From: Armatimonadetes bacterium 55-13 | Lineage (GTDB): Bacteria > Armatimonadota > Fimbriimonadia > Fimbriimonadales > Fimbriimonadaceae | Reading direction: 5' to 3' | DNA: 64,000 nucleotides | NCBI GenBank assembly: GCA_001898035.1 | Contig: MKRX01000005.1 | Span: 272,541-336,540, forward strand | Shown: piece by piece, positions 37,668 through 48,484 of the stretch | Layout: every line of letters begins with the position of its first letter | Position numbering within the stretch: the first letter of the stretch is position 1 | Program-made: the position numbers and the translations under genes | The notes under the pieces: generated by a model | Databases searched by the model: none | What the model saw: the letters and a program-made list of their open reading frames with translations, nothing else | What the model was told of the DNA's origin: nothing

Positions 37668-39086
37668 ATGAAATTACATCTCGTATCTCTAATTGCCATT
37701 CCGTTCCTGAGTTCGCTCACCCCCGCTCAGACCATCAATGTAAAGATCGCGACAAATCCCGACCAGGGTCTGGGCATCGTTCTTACCGACACAGAAGCCA
37801 TCGCGATACTGCCCGCCAAGCTCGCCTGCGGCGAATCGGTTACCTCTTATGCCTGGAGTTCGGATGGCCAATACATTCTCTTCAGTCAAAGCGACCTTGG
37901 ACTAACTGCTAAGGTGATGACCGATGTTCTAAGCCGCAAAAACGTCCTCCCGCCGCCGACCTTTACGCTGTCTCTCTACGACGTTAAAAAGGGTGAATCT
38001 CGAGTCTTGGCCAAGCTGCCTTCTGGAGCATTCCCCACCGCCATGGTCTGGCTCCCCAAAACCCACCAAGCCTACGCAACCGTGACTCAGTTGGAGTTCG
38101 ATCAAGCAACCGGAACCCAGGTTTCCCACTCAAGCGTCTACGCCATAAGCCCGACCGCTAAGATGGTGGACCGAGTCTTGGTTGGTGCTCAAGAAGAGTA
38201 CATCGAAGTCTACGCCAGCCCCTCTGAACCCAGGGCCTTTGCCATGGTCACTGGCTTTTGGAAGGGCCCAACCGCAACGCCTGCGGGGGGCGCACCATCG
38301 AACCGACCCGTTGGCCCTCCAAGACGCGTCAACGCCCTCAGCGCGGACGGTCGTCTCGGCCCAACCTATCGCATCGAAGACCAACTCTCGCTTTCGCAAA
38401 TCGAATGGTCCGCCGACGGACGATTGCCCATTCTCTTAAAAGCCGAGATGCAAAACGGCAAACGCAATCAAAAGCCGTTCGCCTTGGACCTTGATTCCGG
38501 TCGACAATACGAACTTGCCTCGGTCGATCTCTATAAAGAACCGACCAAGACCGCAGACCTCCGCGTGGAGATGCGGGAAATTGTGGACACTGCCATCACG
38601 CCTTCGCCCAAGACTATCGGCACATACCTGGTCTCCAAGTCCACAGAGGAGAAAAAGGAAGCGCGTGTCGCCGCCGACGCAGTTGGAACAATGTCTCCCA
38701 CTGCCGACGGAGTCTTGTACATCCAGTCCGGAGCCGCTTTCTATCGCCCTCTCTTCAGAATGTCGAAGGAGGCTTACCTCGAAGCCCAACGCGAAGCCCT
38801 TCGAGCCCAATTGATCTCCGAGACCAAGCAGTGTGCCATCGGGTTCCTCATATATGCTGCGGATAACGATGACGTATTGATGAGTCCGGGCTCGGATTGG
38901 ATGTCGGCCATCACGCCCTACCTGAAGAACGACCAGATGATGTCCGGCTTTATCTACACCTTCGGCGGAGGCGATATGTCAAAGATCGAAGACCCGGCAG
39001 GCACCGTCCTCGGATACAAACTCGGCCCCGGCGGACGTGCCGTTGCCTACACCGATGGCCACGTCAAGTGGATTCCCGACAAATAG
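37668..39086 (+). CDS. Secreted protein with propeller-like domain and H-X9-DG-like pseudopilin tail
   Basis: 472 residues. Signal peptide MKLHLVSLIAIPFLSSLTPAQ; the middle (SYAWSSDGQYILFSQ, LSQIEWSADGRLPIL) has TolB/WD-like beta repeats. The last 80 residues (ETKQCAIGFLIYAADNDDVLM...GPGGRAVAYTDGHVKWIPDK) resemble the C-terminal half of DUF1559 pseudopilins, including the terminal YTDGHVKW. There is no prepilin N-terminal helix. I chose ATG 37668 for the signal peptide; the frame is open 12 codons upstream into the pseudogene. No function is assigned. Confidence 0.75.
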   Translation: MKLHLVSLIAIPFLSSLTPAQTINVKIATNPDQGLGIVLTDTEAIAILPAKLACGESVTSYAWSSDGQYILFSQSDLGLTAKVMTDVLSRKNVLPPPTFTLSLYDVKKGESRVLAKLPSGAFPTAMVWLPKTHQAYATVTQLEFDQATGTQVSHSSVYAISPTAKMVDRVLVGAQEEYIEVYASPSEPRAFAMVTGFWKGPTATPAGGAPSNRPVGPPRRVNALSADGRLGPTYRIEDQLSLSQIEWSADGRLPILLKAEMQNGKRNQKPFALDLDSGRQYELASVDLYKEPTKTADLRVEMREIVDTAITPSPKTIGTYLVSKSTEEKKEARVAADAVGTMSPTADGVLYIQSGAAFYRPLFRMSKEAYLEAQREALRAQLISETKQCAIGFLIYAADNDDVLMSPGSDWMSAITPYLKNDQMMSGFIYTFGGGDMSKIEDPAGTVLGYKLGPGGRAVAYTDGHVKWIPDK

Positions 39087-40034
39087 CTAAGAGACCACGT
39101 TCTGAGGCGTGCCCGCCGCAAATTGGCGCACATTCTCCACCGTGACTCCCATCAGTCGACGCCTCGCCGCCTGAGTCGCCCACGCAATATGGGGCGTAAT
39201 CATGGCATTCGTCGCGCTCAAGAGGGGATTGGTTGTCGGGGGTGGTTCAGAAGACAGCACATCCAATCCCGCCCCCGCCAATCGCCCTTCATTGAGGGCA
39301 TCGGCGAGATCTTGTTCCACCACCAAGGGACCGCGTCCGGTGTTAATCAAGAATGCCGAAGGCTTCATCTTGGCAATTCGCTCTGCCGAGATCAGCCCCT
39401 GAGTCTGAGGGGTAAGAGGGCAGTGAAGCGTAATAAAATCGGATTCACCCAGTAGTTGATCTAACTCCACCTGCGTGACCGCTGAGTGAGAAATCGGAGA
39501 CCGCGTAAAGGTCAATACCCGCATCCCGAACGCCAGAGCAATCTCCGCCACCCGCTTCCCAATTCCACCAAACCCCACGATACCGAGCGTTTGCCCCTCA
39601 AGCTCGATCAACGGCGTCTCCCAGAAAGCAAAGTCCTTCGATGCCGCCCAACGACCGTCGCGAACGAGCGAAGAGTGCAGAGCCACATGATGGCAATGCT
39701 CTAAGATGTAAGCAAAGACTAACTGCGCAACCGAACCGGAGCTATAAGCCGGCACGTTGCACACGGTGACTCCCTGCCGCCGACAGGCCTCTACATCCAC
39801 GATGTTGAACCCCGTGGCCGTCACGCCCACATACTTAAGATCCGGCAACTGCCCCAGCATCTCCGCCGTCAACGGTGCCTTATTGGTGATAATCGCATCG
39901 GCGCCCTCGCATCGGCTCACCGTCGCTTCCACCGGCGTTCGGTCCAAATAAACAACCTCTCCAAGACTCTTCAGATCGTCCCAAGATTGATCTCCGGGGT
40001 TAAGGGTGTAACCGTCAAGAACCACGATGCGCAT
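39087..40034 (-). CDS. D-2-hydroxyacid dehydrogenase (glycerate/hydroxypyruvate type)
   Basis: 315 residues. NAD-binding GxGxxG in LGIVGFGGIGKRVAEIA; catalytic Arg in INTGRGPLV, Glu in the GAGLDVLSSEPPP segment and His in MITPHIAWATQAARRRL. The family reduces 2-ketoacids such as hydroxypyruvate or glyoxylate; the WATQAARRRL ending is closest to glycerate dehydrogenases. The start at ATG 40034 (MRIVVLDGYTLNPGD) fits the family; the frame is open 16 codons upstream. Convergent with the propeller protein, with no gap. Confidence 0.92.
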   Translation of the reverse strand: MRIVVLDGYTLNPGDQSWDDLKSLGEVVYLDRTPVEATVSRCEGADAIITNKAPLTAEMLGQLPDLKYVGVTATGFNIVDVEACRRQGVTVCNVPAYSSGSVAQLVFAYILEHCHHVALHSSLVRDGRWAASKDFAFWETPLIELEGQTLGIVGFGGIGKRVAEIALAFGMRVLTFTRSPISHSAVTQVELDQLLGESDFITLHCPLTPQTQGLISAERIAKMKPSAFLINTGRGPLVVEQDLADALNEGRLAGAGLDVLSSEPPPTTNPLLSATNAMITPHIAWATQAARRRLMGVTVENVRQFAAGTPQNVVS

Positions 40035-40119
40035 CGGAATGCCAGGATACCTACGCATTCCGCGAAGAAGAGGGTGAAACAAGGGAACCTTGGTTAGCCT
40101 TCGCCAGTAAAATCATCCA

Positions 40120-41262
40120 ATGCGAGTACTGATCGTCTCCCAATGGATGTGGCAGGGCCCTGCTCGCTTCCCCCGCGCGCTCAAGAACGCCGGTTGGGAA
40201 GTCGCGGCACTCTGTCGAAAGGGGGAGTGGATCAGCTACACGCGCTTTGTTGATCGGTTCTTCTTCACCGACACCTCGGATGAATATGCCATCATCCGAA
40301 CCCTTCATGAAGCCATCTCCCAATGGCGCCCGGATCTGATCCTGCCCGGCACAGACCTTATGGTGGAGACTCTCCAAAAGTATCGAGATCTGGTCGAGAT
40401 GGGCCAACTCGAATTGGACGACTCCATGACCGCCGTCGTCAACAACTCAACGTTTCCCCCCGGCGCCTTCCGGTACGTCCTCTCCAAGATCGACCTCCTC
40501 AACGAACTCGCTGAGCGAGGAATCCGCATCGCCCCGCAGCGAGAGCTGGCGACCATGGGCGATGCCGACATCTTCGTAACCGAACACGGCTATCCCGTCC
40601 TCCTCAAGCCCGACCAAGGCTTCGCCGGTTCGGGAATCGAAATCTGCCACAGCGAGGAAGAACTCATCGAGGCCCTCAACCGCATCATGTTTGGCCCAGA
40701 AAGAGTCCGCTATTGCATCCAGAAATACCTCGGTAACCTCACCGCTCAAATCGAATTCGTCGCCAAGGAAGGAAAGTTGCTCGCCTGGAACTGCGCTTTC
40801 CGAGTCAAGACGTTTCCTGGCGAAATGGGCCAAACATCTGTCGCCCGCGTCGTCAAGAGCCTAGAAATGTTGGACGCGGCCAAGGAAATCTCCAGTCTTC
40901 TCGGCTACAACGGAGTCGGCGTCGCCCAATTCGTTGTCAGCGACGAGTCATGTCAAGAAGCCTTCTTAATCGAACTGAATCCCCGATTCAGCTCCTTCGT
41001 GCACCTCTGGAACCTCCTCGGAACCGACATCGCCAAAGTCTTGAAAGCCGCCTGGTCAGGAGACCGGGTTGCTATCGAACCTCCGCGCGTAGGAGTCACC
41101 ATCGCCCTCTGGCCCCAAGAAGCCATGCGGGATCCGCAGAGTGAATATATGACCGGGCTGCGGGATAAAGTCGATGACGATCCCGAGCTTTTGAATGCCC
41201 TTCAGAGTTCGGTTACCGCTGAATACGAAAAGCGGGGTTGGGAGCTACCAGCGACCAAATAG
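40120..41262 (+). CDS. ATP-grasp enzyme of unknown specificity
   Basis: 380 residues. N-terminal pre-ATP-grasp Rossmann region (MRVLIVSQWMWQGPARFPRALKNAGWEVAALCR), then an ATP-grasp fold: YPVLLKPDQGFAGSGIEICHSEEEL, IQKYLGNLTAQIEFVAKEGKLLAW and the metal-binding IELNPRFSSFVHLWNLLG. These enzymes ligate a carboxylate to an amine or thiol through acyl phosphate. The substrate is unknown and no neighbour suggests one. It overlaps the convergent zinc-ribbon gene by 18 bases. Confidence 0.88.
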   Translation: MRVLIVSQWMWQGPARFPRALKNAGWEVAALCRKGEWISYTRFVDRFFFTDTSDEYAIIRTLHEAISQWRPDLILPGTDLMVETLQKYRDLVEMGQLELDDSMTAVVNNSTFPPGAFRYVLSKIDLLNELAERGIRIAPQRELATMGDADIFVTEHGYPVLLKPDQGFAGSGIEICHSEEELIEALNRIMFGPERVRYCIQKYLGNLTAQIEFVAKEGKLLAWNCAFRVKTFPGEMGQTSVARVVKSLEMLDAAKEISSLLGYNGVGVAQFVVSDESCQEAFLIELNPRFSSFVHLWNLLGTDIAKVLKAAWSGDRVAIEPPRVGVTIALWPQEAMRDPQSEYMTGLRDKVDDDPELLNALQSSVTAEYEKRGWELPATK

Positions 41263-41640
41263 GCTCGCAAAAAACCGAATGATCATCCCCCACACATAGA
41301 GATACCAAACTTTCCGCGTATCAATCCCACTGATTCCTGTCGCCGCATTGTGGGCCAAACCTCGTAGCCGAACCGGTGTTCGGTTCCGCGCACAAACCTT
41401 GCAACGCACACCTGCGGAGCCGACCACCAAACACTTCGGGCAAATCGGGCGCTCGCATCGCCCGCAGGTGACCCGAGTGAGCTCTTTGGGATGCTTGTAG
41501 CAATAGTAAAGCCCTTCTTCACCCGCCTCGACCGCCTCTGGGACCGGTTCAAATTTCCGACCACAAGATCCGCAGAAATTTGTGTTGGCAGCATTGGCCG
41601 CCCCGCATTTGTTACATCTCGCTTGTTTCTCTTCCGGCAT
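41245..41640 (-). CDS. Zinc-ribbon and B-box-like zinc-finger membrane protein
   Basis: 131 residues. N-terminal zinc ribbon CNKCGAANAANTNFCGSCG, then a B-box-like cluster YYCYKHPKELTRVTCGRCERPICPKCLV...GVRCKVCAR, and a hydrophobic C-terminal segment (VWYLYVWGMIIRFFASLF). Three Cys-rich sites are visible. This architecture is common in small bacterial membrane proteins of unknown role. Confidence 0.8.
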   Translation of the reverse strand: MPEEKQARCNKCGAANAANTNFCGSCGRKFEPVPEAVEAGEEGLYYCYKHPKELTRVTCGRCERPICPKCLVVGSAGVRCKVCARNRTPVRLRGLAHNAATGISGIDTRKVWYLYVWGMIIRFFASLFGRW

Positions 41641-41698
41641 AAGGCCCCAGAAAGGTTATATCAAACTCGATCGCGCGATCGCAGGGAAGCCTTACCTG

Positions 41699-42211
41699 TT
41701 AAGTTTTGGAAATCGCGAAACGAATCTGAGGACTGGCCTTCTTTTGCCCAAAAAGCCCGGTGACCCAGTCCATCATCTTGTCGAACAAATTCTTGGGGCG
41801 CGTGTAGGCAATGGAGCAGTATCCAGACTTCGTGGGATCGCCGTCTGAAAAGCTCATATTCCCGGTAAGTCCATTTCCCGAGAGGTCGGTCGAAATCGTC
41901 ACCCGTCCCTCGCCCGATCCAACCGATTGCATCTTGATTTCAATCCCATTGAAAGAAGCCATGCTGCTGCTAGAGTAGCGAAGGTTCGAAGACGTTGCCA
42001 ATTCGTTCGTCGCGTCCCGAACGACATCGTCATAGTTTCCCTTGACCACGATAAATCGCAGGCTCCCATCTTTGGTCTCCTTCTTCTCAATGACTGGATA
42101 CTTGGATAGGAAGGCATAAGGAGGAGGCGGCTCACGAGTGATCAAGATCATCGTTGTCACAAGCAGAAGTGAGAGCACCCCCAGAATGAGCCACCGAACT
42201 CGCTTTCTCAT
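41699..42211 (-). CDS. Membrane-anchored protein of unknown function
   Basis: 170 residues. One N-terminal anchor (VRWLILGVLSLLLVTTMILI) followed by an extracytoplasmic alpha/beta region with VVKGNYDDVVRDATNELA and a Ser/Gly-rich stretch. No family recognised. 58 bases upstream of the zinc-ribbon gene on the same strand. Confidence 0.65.
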   Translation of the reverse strand: MRKRVRWLILGVLSLLLVTTMILITREPPPPYAFLSKYPVIEKKETKDGSLRFIVVKGNYDDVVRDATNELATSSNLRYSSSSMASFNGIEIKMQSVGSGEGRVTISTDLSGNGLTGNMSFSDGDPTKSGYCSIAYTRPKNLFDKMMDWVTGLFGQKKASPQIRFAISKT

Positions 42212-42290
42212 AGCAAAATAGTATTCGCCGAGGGAAGAGAAAAGTGCCCATTCGAGGCGAGTTTTAAGGGATCGGAGTTCTTAAAGCGAA

Positions 42291-42316
42291 AGAGGGAGGC
42301 CATTCAGCCTCCCTCT
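42291..42316 (-). terminator. Terminator of lysS
   Basis: Perfect 10-bp stem AGAGGGAGGC-N6-GCCTCCCTCT, 14 bases after the lysS stop, followed on the minus strand by TTCGCTTT. Confidence 0.75.
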
Positions 42317-42329
42317 TCAAAACCGAGAC

Positions 42330-43928
42330 CTACGATTCGGTCTCAACGGATGGAGCTTCGTCAACGTCCTTCTTTTCCGGCCGCATGGTAGGGAAGAGAA
42401 GGACCTCACGAAGGTGGTCCGCGCCCGTCAGCATCATCGCCATTCGGTCGATACCGATTCCGCAGCCGCCCGTCGGTGGCATTCCACATTCTAGAGCGTA
42501 GATAAACTCTTCATCCATCGGATGAGCTTCATCGTCGCCCTTCTCTCGTTCTCCTAGCTGCTGCTCGAACCGCTCTCGCTGGTCGATCGGGTCATTGATC
42601 TCGCTAAAGGCGTTGCAGACCTCCCGGCCACGAATATAACCTTCGAATCGTCGAGTCATCTTAGGGTTGTTCGGGTCCTTCTTGGCCAAGGGGGAAGTCT
42701 CGATCGGGTAGCCGATCACGAAGGTGGGTTCTTGAAGGGTCGGTTCCACGAAGACTTCGAGCAACTTTTCGATGAGACCCCCGAGGTTATGCTCATCGTC
42801 TGGATTGATCCGCTTGCCCGTTACAGGATTGACTACGTTCTTGTCGCTCAATGCCGACTTAGCGTTCTCAAGACTTCCCAAGTCTTCCGCGGTAAGGCCC
42901 GTATGGCGCTCGATCTCACCCAAGAGGGAAACCCGTCGCCACGGCTTGCTGAAATCGATTTCAAGAAACTCAGGCTCACCCGATTCCCCTTCATCGACAA
43001 TTTCCCCTTCGGTCAGTTTGAACTTCACCCATGGACTGCCAAACACCTCGATCGCTACGTGCTTGAATAGTTCTTCGACACGCACCATCATGTCCTCAAG
43101 GTTTGCATAGGACTCGTAAAACTCGAGAAGAGTGAACTCAGGATTGTGACGATTCGAAACGCCCTCATTGCGGAAGACGCGTCCGATCTCATAAACCCGG
43201 GGAACGTCCCCACAGATGATTCTCTTGAGATAGAGCTCCAGAGAAATTCGGAGTTTGACGTCGATGTCGTACGCGTTGTAGTGGGTCAAGAACGGCCGCG
43301 CTGCAGCGCCCCCGGCTTCCAACTGAAGAAGGGGAGTCTCAACTTCAAGATAGCCCGCTTGATCGAAGTAGTGACGCACCGCCGTGACGATTCGGGACCG
43401 GTTGAGCAGCATACGCCGCGCATCCGGGTTGGCGATCAAGTCAAGGTGTCGGTGCCGGTACCGAAGCTCAGTATCAGATAGTCCACTATATATCTGGCCA
43501 TCCTTCTCCTTACCGATCGGCAAGACTTCCAAGGCCTTGCTGAGGACGGCAAGGGACCTTGCATGAATGGATTTTTCTTCAGACTTGGTTCGAAAAAGTT
43601 CGCCATGGATTCCAACATGATCCCCAATGTCCAGAAGTCGGTAAAGTTCCCATTCGGTCTCCGTCAGGTCGTCTTTGCGGAAATAGACTTGAATTTTCGC
43701 ATCGCCATCGCTGATATGAGCGAACCCAGCTTTACCCATGAGGCGATAGGAAACAACGCGTCCCGCCATCTTCACCGACTCGCCGACGAGGCTGTCGAAA
43801 CGGTCCAGCATCTGCTGAGCCGAGCGGCTAATTTCAAATCGTTCGTTCTGATACGGGTCGTGACCTAACTCTCGCATGCGTTGCAGCTTTTCGAGTCGGA
43901 TCTCCCGAAAGGTTCGTTCTTCGCTCAT
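42330..43928 (-). CDS. lysS: Lysyl-tRNA synthetase, class II
   Basis: 532 residues. N-terminal OB-fold anticodon-binding domain (VKMAGRVVSYRLMGKAGFAHISDG). Class II motif 1 is near YLEVETPLLQLEAGGAAARPF, motif 2 is RVYEIGRVFRNEGVSNRHNPEFTLLEFYESYA, motif 3 is GCGIGIDRMAMMLTG. It charges tRNA-Lys in the cytoplasm. Residues about 300-375 hold a small insertion typical of the family. Single-gene unit with its own terminator. Confidence 0.97.
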   Translation of the reverse strand: MSEERTFREIRLEKLQRMRELGHDPYQNERFEISRSAQQMLDRFDSLVGESVKMAGRVVSYRLMGKAGFAHISDGDAKIQVYFRKDDLTETEWELYRLLDIGDHVGIHGELFRTKSEEKSIHARSLAVLSKALEVLPIGKEKDGQIYSGLSDTELRYRHRHLDLIANPDARRMLLNRSRIVTAVRHYFDQAGYLEVETPLLQLEAGGAAARPFLTHYNAYDIDVKLRISLELYLKRIICGDVPRVYEIGRVFRNEGVSNRHNPEFTLLEFYESYANLEDMMVRVEELFKHVAIEVFGSPWVKFKLTEGEIVDEGESGEPEFLEIDFSKPWRRVSLLGEIERHTGLTAEDLGSLENAKSALSDKNVVNPVTGKRINPDDEHNLGGLIEKLLEVFVEPTLQEPTFVIGYPIETSPLAKKDPNNPKMTRRFEGYIRGREVCNAFSEINDPIDQRERFEQQLGEREKGDDEAHPMDEEFIYALECGMPPTGGCGIGIDRMAMMLTGADHLREVLLFPTMRPEKKDVDEAPSVETES

Positions 43929-43972
43929 GGTGAATGGGCGAGTTTACTTCTTATGCAGGCTGCACGTAACCT

Positions 43973-44008
43973 GACAAAAAAAGGAAGGGCCCCTGTTCCC
44001 AGGGGCCC
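43973..44008 (-). terminator. Terminator of the fasciclin-domain gene
   Basis: GGGCCCCTG-N4-CAGGGGCCC, a perfect 9-bp stem, followed on the minus strand by TTCCTTTTTTT; it lies 27 bases after the stop. Confidence 0.9.
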
Positions 44009-44035
44009 CGTGTTGTGGAGGATATTAAAGTCGTC

Positions 44036-44599
44036 TTAGAACTTCCCGCCAATTGCTTCCGCCACCTTAGGTGGAATGAGGACCAAGTCGATCGTGTGGA
44101 CAATGCCAGAAGTCGCCAAAGTCTCTGGACCGACCACTTTCGCGCCATTGACCCAGATCACGCCATCTTCTACTTTGATCTTGACGGTTTCCCCTTCCTG
44201 AGTAACCGGTGTCAGTCCATCGGTGAGATTGGAGACTCCCAGCTTTCCCGATGCTATGTGATAAAGCAGCACTTGCTCCAGGAGCTTCGGATCGCTGTTC
44301 AGCTTGTCCATGATGTTCTTGGGCACCTTTGCAAAAGCATCGTCGGTAGGAGCAAACACCGTCACCAATTCGGAAGTCTTGTCCTCGATTAGTGTAGGTG
44401 AAATCCTTTCCTTGAGGCCGGCACGGTCAATTAAGGCGAGCAAGGTTTTATGTTTTCCAGTCGCGGCCAGGGTGTCATAAACGCTTTTTGTCTGGACCCC
44501 TTGGATTTCTCGGTTTGTCGAAGTCTGGGCCAACAAGACTCCGGGGAGGGCTATAGTGGCAAGGACGGCTATTAAGCCGGTCATCGTTCCGAATTTCAT
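44036..44599 (-). CDS. Secreted fasciclin (FAS1)-domain protein
   Basis: 187 residues. Signal peptide MKFGTMTGLIAVLATIALPGVLLAQ, then one FAS1 domain: SVYDTLAATGKHKTLLALIDRAGL, the H1 motif VTVFAPTDDAFAKVP, LYHIASGKL, and the H2-like SGIVHTIDLVLIPP. FAS1 domains mediate adhesion. GGGAGA precedes ATG 44599, preferred over an upstream ATG (44629). Two overlapping palindromes lie just upstream. Confidence 0.92.
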   Translation of the reverse strand: MKFGTMTGLIAVLATIALPGVLLAQTSTNREIQGVQTKSVYDTLAATGKHKTLLALIDRAGLKERISPTLIEDKTSELVTVFAPTDDAFAKVPKNIMDKLNSDPKLLEQVLLYHIASGKLGVSNLTDGLTPVTQEGETVKIKVEDGVIWVNGAKVVGPETLATSGIVHTIDLVLIPPKVAEAIGGKF

Positions 44600-44613
44600 G
44601 TGTTCTCCCTTTC

Positions 44614-44651
44614 GTGAGTCAAGACTCACATAGTGTAGATACGACTATGTG
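44614..44651 (-). promoter_or_regulatory. Two tandem palindromes upstream of the fasciclin gene
   Basis: GTGAGTC-AA-GACTCAC (44614-44629) and CACATAGT-N9-ACTATGTG (44627-44651) are both perfect inverted repeats sharing three bases. The position, 15-52 bases before the start codon, fits operators around the promoter. Confidence 0.6.
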
Positions 44652-44761
44652 ATTTTTCGGGTTCGTGGCTTAACGGTAGCGAACTGTCAGCCGATTGGCC
44701 GACATTTTTCCTCGAACGTAAGAAAGAAGGCGTTGAAAGGGTCCTAGAGAAACCATGGGTA

Positions 44762-44791
44762 TTGACAAGGATGAGATTTGCGGACCATAAT
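44762..44791 (+). promoter_or_regulatory. Promoter of rpsL-rpsG
   Basis: TTGACA (44762-44767), 18-bp spacer, CATAAT (44786-44791). The predicted start near 44798 gives a leader of about 180 nt before rpsL. Confidence 0.78.
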
Positions 44792-44797
44792 CTCGGA

Positions 44798-44935
44798 TTG
44801 TCAGTCGCTTGCGTCTGGCAATTACTACGTCTAGGAGGCACTTCCGGGGTTCGTAAAGAGACCTTGATCTAGTCAGAAAGACTTGAACGAAGCCGGGAAC
44901 CTGTGCCCTCTCCGTAGTGACGAGAGGGTTTTTTG
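44798..44935 (+). promoter_or_regulatory. rpsL leader RNA with intrinsic terminator (attenuator)
   Basis: GGCAC near 44838 can pair with GTGCC near 44905 around a second helix TTCCGG/CCGGGAA. CCCTCTC-N9-GAGAGGG (44906-44928) then forms a hairpin followed by TTTTTT. A terminator 45 bases before rpsL on the same transcript implies conditional read-through. No known leader family is recognised. Confidence 0.65.
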
Positions 44936-44979
44936 TTGACTGAAAGACCCTTTGAAGACGAACAACATGAGAGGAATGA

Positions 44980-45366
44980 ATGCCGACAGTTAACCAGCTG
45001 GTGCGAAAGGGACGATCCGCGCCCAAGGTGAAATCGAAGTCGCCCGCGCTCAAGAGCAATCCGTTCAAGCGCGGCGTGTGCACGGTCGTACGAACCGTAA
45101 CGCCTAAGAAGCCGAACTCCGCGCTTCGAAAGGTGGCTCGTGTTCGATTGACGAACGGAATCGAAGTCACCGCTTACATCCCGGGCGAAGGGCACAACCT
45201 GCAAGAGCACTCGGTGGTTCTGGTTCGTGGAGGTCGTGTAAAAGACCTTCCCGGTGTCCGCTATCACATTGTTCGCGGTACTCAGCAGACCGCCGGTGCG
45301 GCCAAGCGAATGCAGGGCCGATCCAAGTATGGTACGAAGCGACCGAAGAAGGCTGCTGCCAAGTAA
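44980..45366 (+). CDS. rpsL: 30S ribosomal protein S12
   Basis: 128 residues, full length: [71 protein letters not shown]12 sits at the decoding centre; the streptomycin-relevant Lys positions in TPKKPNS and the GRVKDLPG segment have the usual residues. It heads rpsL-rpsG, separated from fusA by terminators. Confidence 0.98.
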   Translation: MPTVNQLVRKGRSAPKVKSKSPALKSNPFKRGVCTVVRTVTPKKPNSALRKVARVRLTNGIEVTAYIPGEGHNLQEHSVVLVRGGRVKDLPGVRYHIVRGTQQTAGAAKRMQGRSKYGTKRPKKAAAK

Positions 45367-45388
45367 GGCAAAAGGGACGAATTAGAAT

Positions 45389-45859
45389 ATGCCAAGAAAA
45401 GGACCCGCAACTAAGCGACTGATTCTTCCGGATCCGGTTTACGGTTCGGAGATGGTTCAGCGATTTATCAACCGAATGATGGTGCAAGGCAAGAAGGTCA
45501 CCGCTGAGAAGATTTTCTACGGCGCAATGGCAATTGCTGAAGAAAAGGCCGGCGTGCCTGCCATCGAAGTGTTTGAGAAGGCTCTTCAGAATGCCATGCC
45601 CGTCGTCGAAGTTCGTCCGAGACGTGTTGGTGGTCAGACCTACCAAGTCCCAATGGAAGTCCGACCGGAGCGCCGCCGAACCCTCGCTCTGCGATGGTTG
45701 ATCGGTCAAGCTCGCCGCCGAAGCGGTAAGACCATGATTGATCGACTCAGCTCTGAGCTTTTGGACGCCTACAACAACACCGGCGCCACCATCAAGAAGC
45801 GAGAAGACACCCACCGAATGGCAGATGCTAACAAGGCATTCGCTCACTATCGGTTCTAG
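45389..45859 (+). CDS. rpsG: 30S ribosomal protein S7
   Basis: 156 residues, full length: [82 protein letters not shown] ending. S7 nucleates assembly of the 30S head and in other bacteria is an autoregulator of this operon. 22 bases after rpsL. Confidence 0.98.
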   Translation: MPRKGPATKRLILPDPVYGSEMVQRFINRMMVQGKKVTAEKIFYGAMAIAEEKAGVPAIEVFEKALQNAMPVVEVRPRRVGGQTYQVPMEVRPERRRTLALRWLIGQARRRSGKTMIDRLSSELLDAYNNTGATIKKREDTHRMADANKAFAHYRF

Positions 45860-45878
45860 TCGTTCATTCCCATTCCTG

Positions 45879-45911
45879 AACGCCCAAGCGAATTTCCGTT
45901 TGGGCGTTTTT
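45879..45911 (+). terminator. Terminator after rpsG
   Basis: AACGCCCAA paired with TTGGGCGTT, then TTT, about 20 bases after the rpsG stop. Confidence 0.85.
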
Positions 45912-45920
45912 GTTTGTCTT

Positions 45921-45950
45921 TTGTTAATGGTTTTGGTCATGTCTTACTAT
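45921..45950 (+). promoter_or_regulatory. Promoter of the fusA leader
   Basis: TTGTTA (45921-45926), 18-bp spacer, TACTAT (45945-45950), directly after the rpsG terminator. The transcript would start near 45957. Confidence 0.65.
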
Positions 45951-45956
45951 CCGGTA

Positions 45957-46132
45957 GGACCCGGCCTAGGCTCGATTGCAATTCCGGTTGCCAAATGTCC
46001 ATAATTACGGGACAGAGCCGTACCTACGCGTGCGGTTTGCGCGATTAACATGCAGGAGGCCCCGTCTCAGGTTCAGATATAGGTGAATCAGGCAAACGCC
46101 GCCCCTGTTGCGATGCGCGCATGGGGCTTTTT
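45957..46132 (+). ncRNA. Structured leader RNA or small RNA before fusA, ending in a terminator
   Basis: About 175 nt with paired segments GTCC/GGAC (near 45990-46013) and ACGG/CCGT (46006-46021), a GC-rich hairpin near 46026-46045, and GCCCC (46101-46105) with GGGGC (46123-46127) followed by TTTTT. Length and terminator fit either an attenuating fusA leader or an independent sRNA. I could not match it to 6S, SRP or a known riboswitch. From 46133 to 46220 I see only the fusA ribosome site (AAAGAG). Confidence 0.5.
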
Positions 46133-46220
46133 GTTTGTCTGCCGCCAGTAGGCATGAGAAAGGCCCACCTCGATAACAAAGACTTAACGTAGTCAGTAAC
46201 TAATTTAAAGAGAAAAACAA

Positions 46221-48356
<2,136 letters not shown>

Positions 48357-48372
48357 TCTTCCTGAGATGAAT

Positions 48373-48405
48373 AAGGCCCCAGGGATTATTCCTGGGGCCT
48401 TTTTT
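48373..48405 (+). terminator. Terminator of fusA
   Basis: AAGGCCCCAGG-N7-CCTGGGGCCTT, an 11-bp stem followed by TTTT, 16 bases after the stop. Confidence 0.92.
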
Positions 48406-48425
48406 GTTCCTTAAGCATAAGGAAA

Positions 48426-48460
48426 GAGCCCACTCCACGGTTATCGTTGGGAGGGGGCTC
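48426..48460 (-). terminator. Terminator of the 48.5-kb secreted-protein gene
   Basis: GAGCCCACTCC pairs with GGAGGGGGCTC with one mismatch, followed on the minus strand by TTTCCTT; 24 bases after the stop. Confidence 0.7.
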
Positions 48461-48484
48461 AGATAACCAGCACGATTGCTTTGG

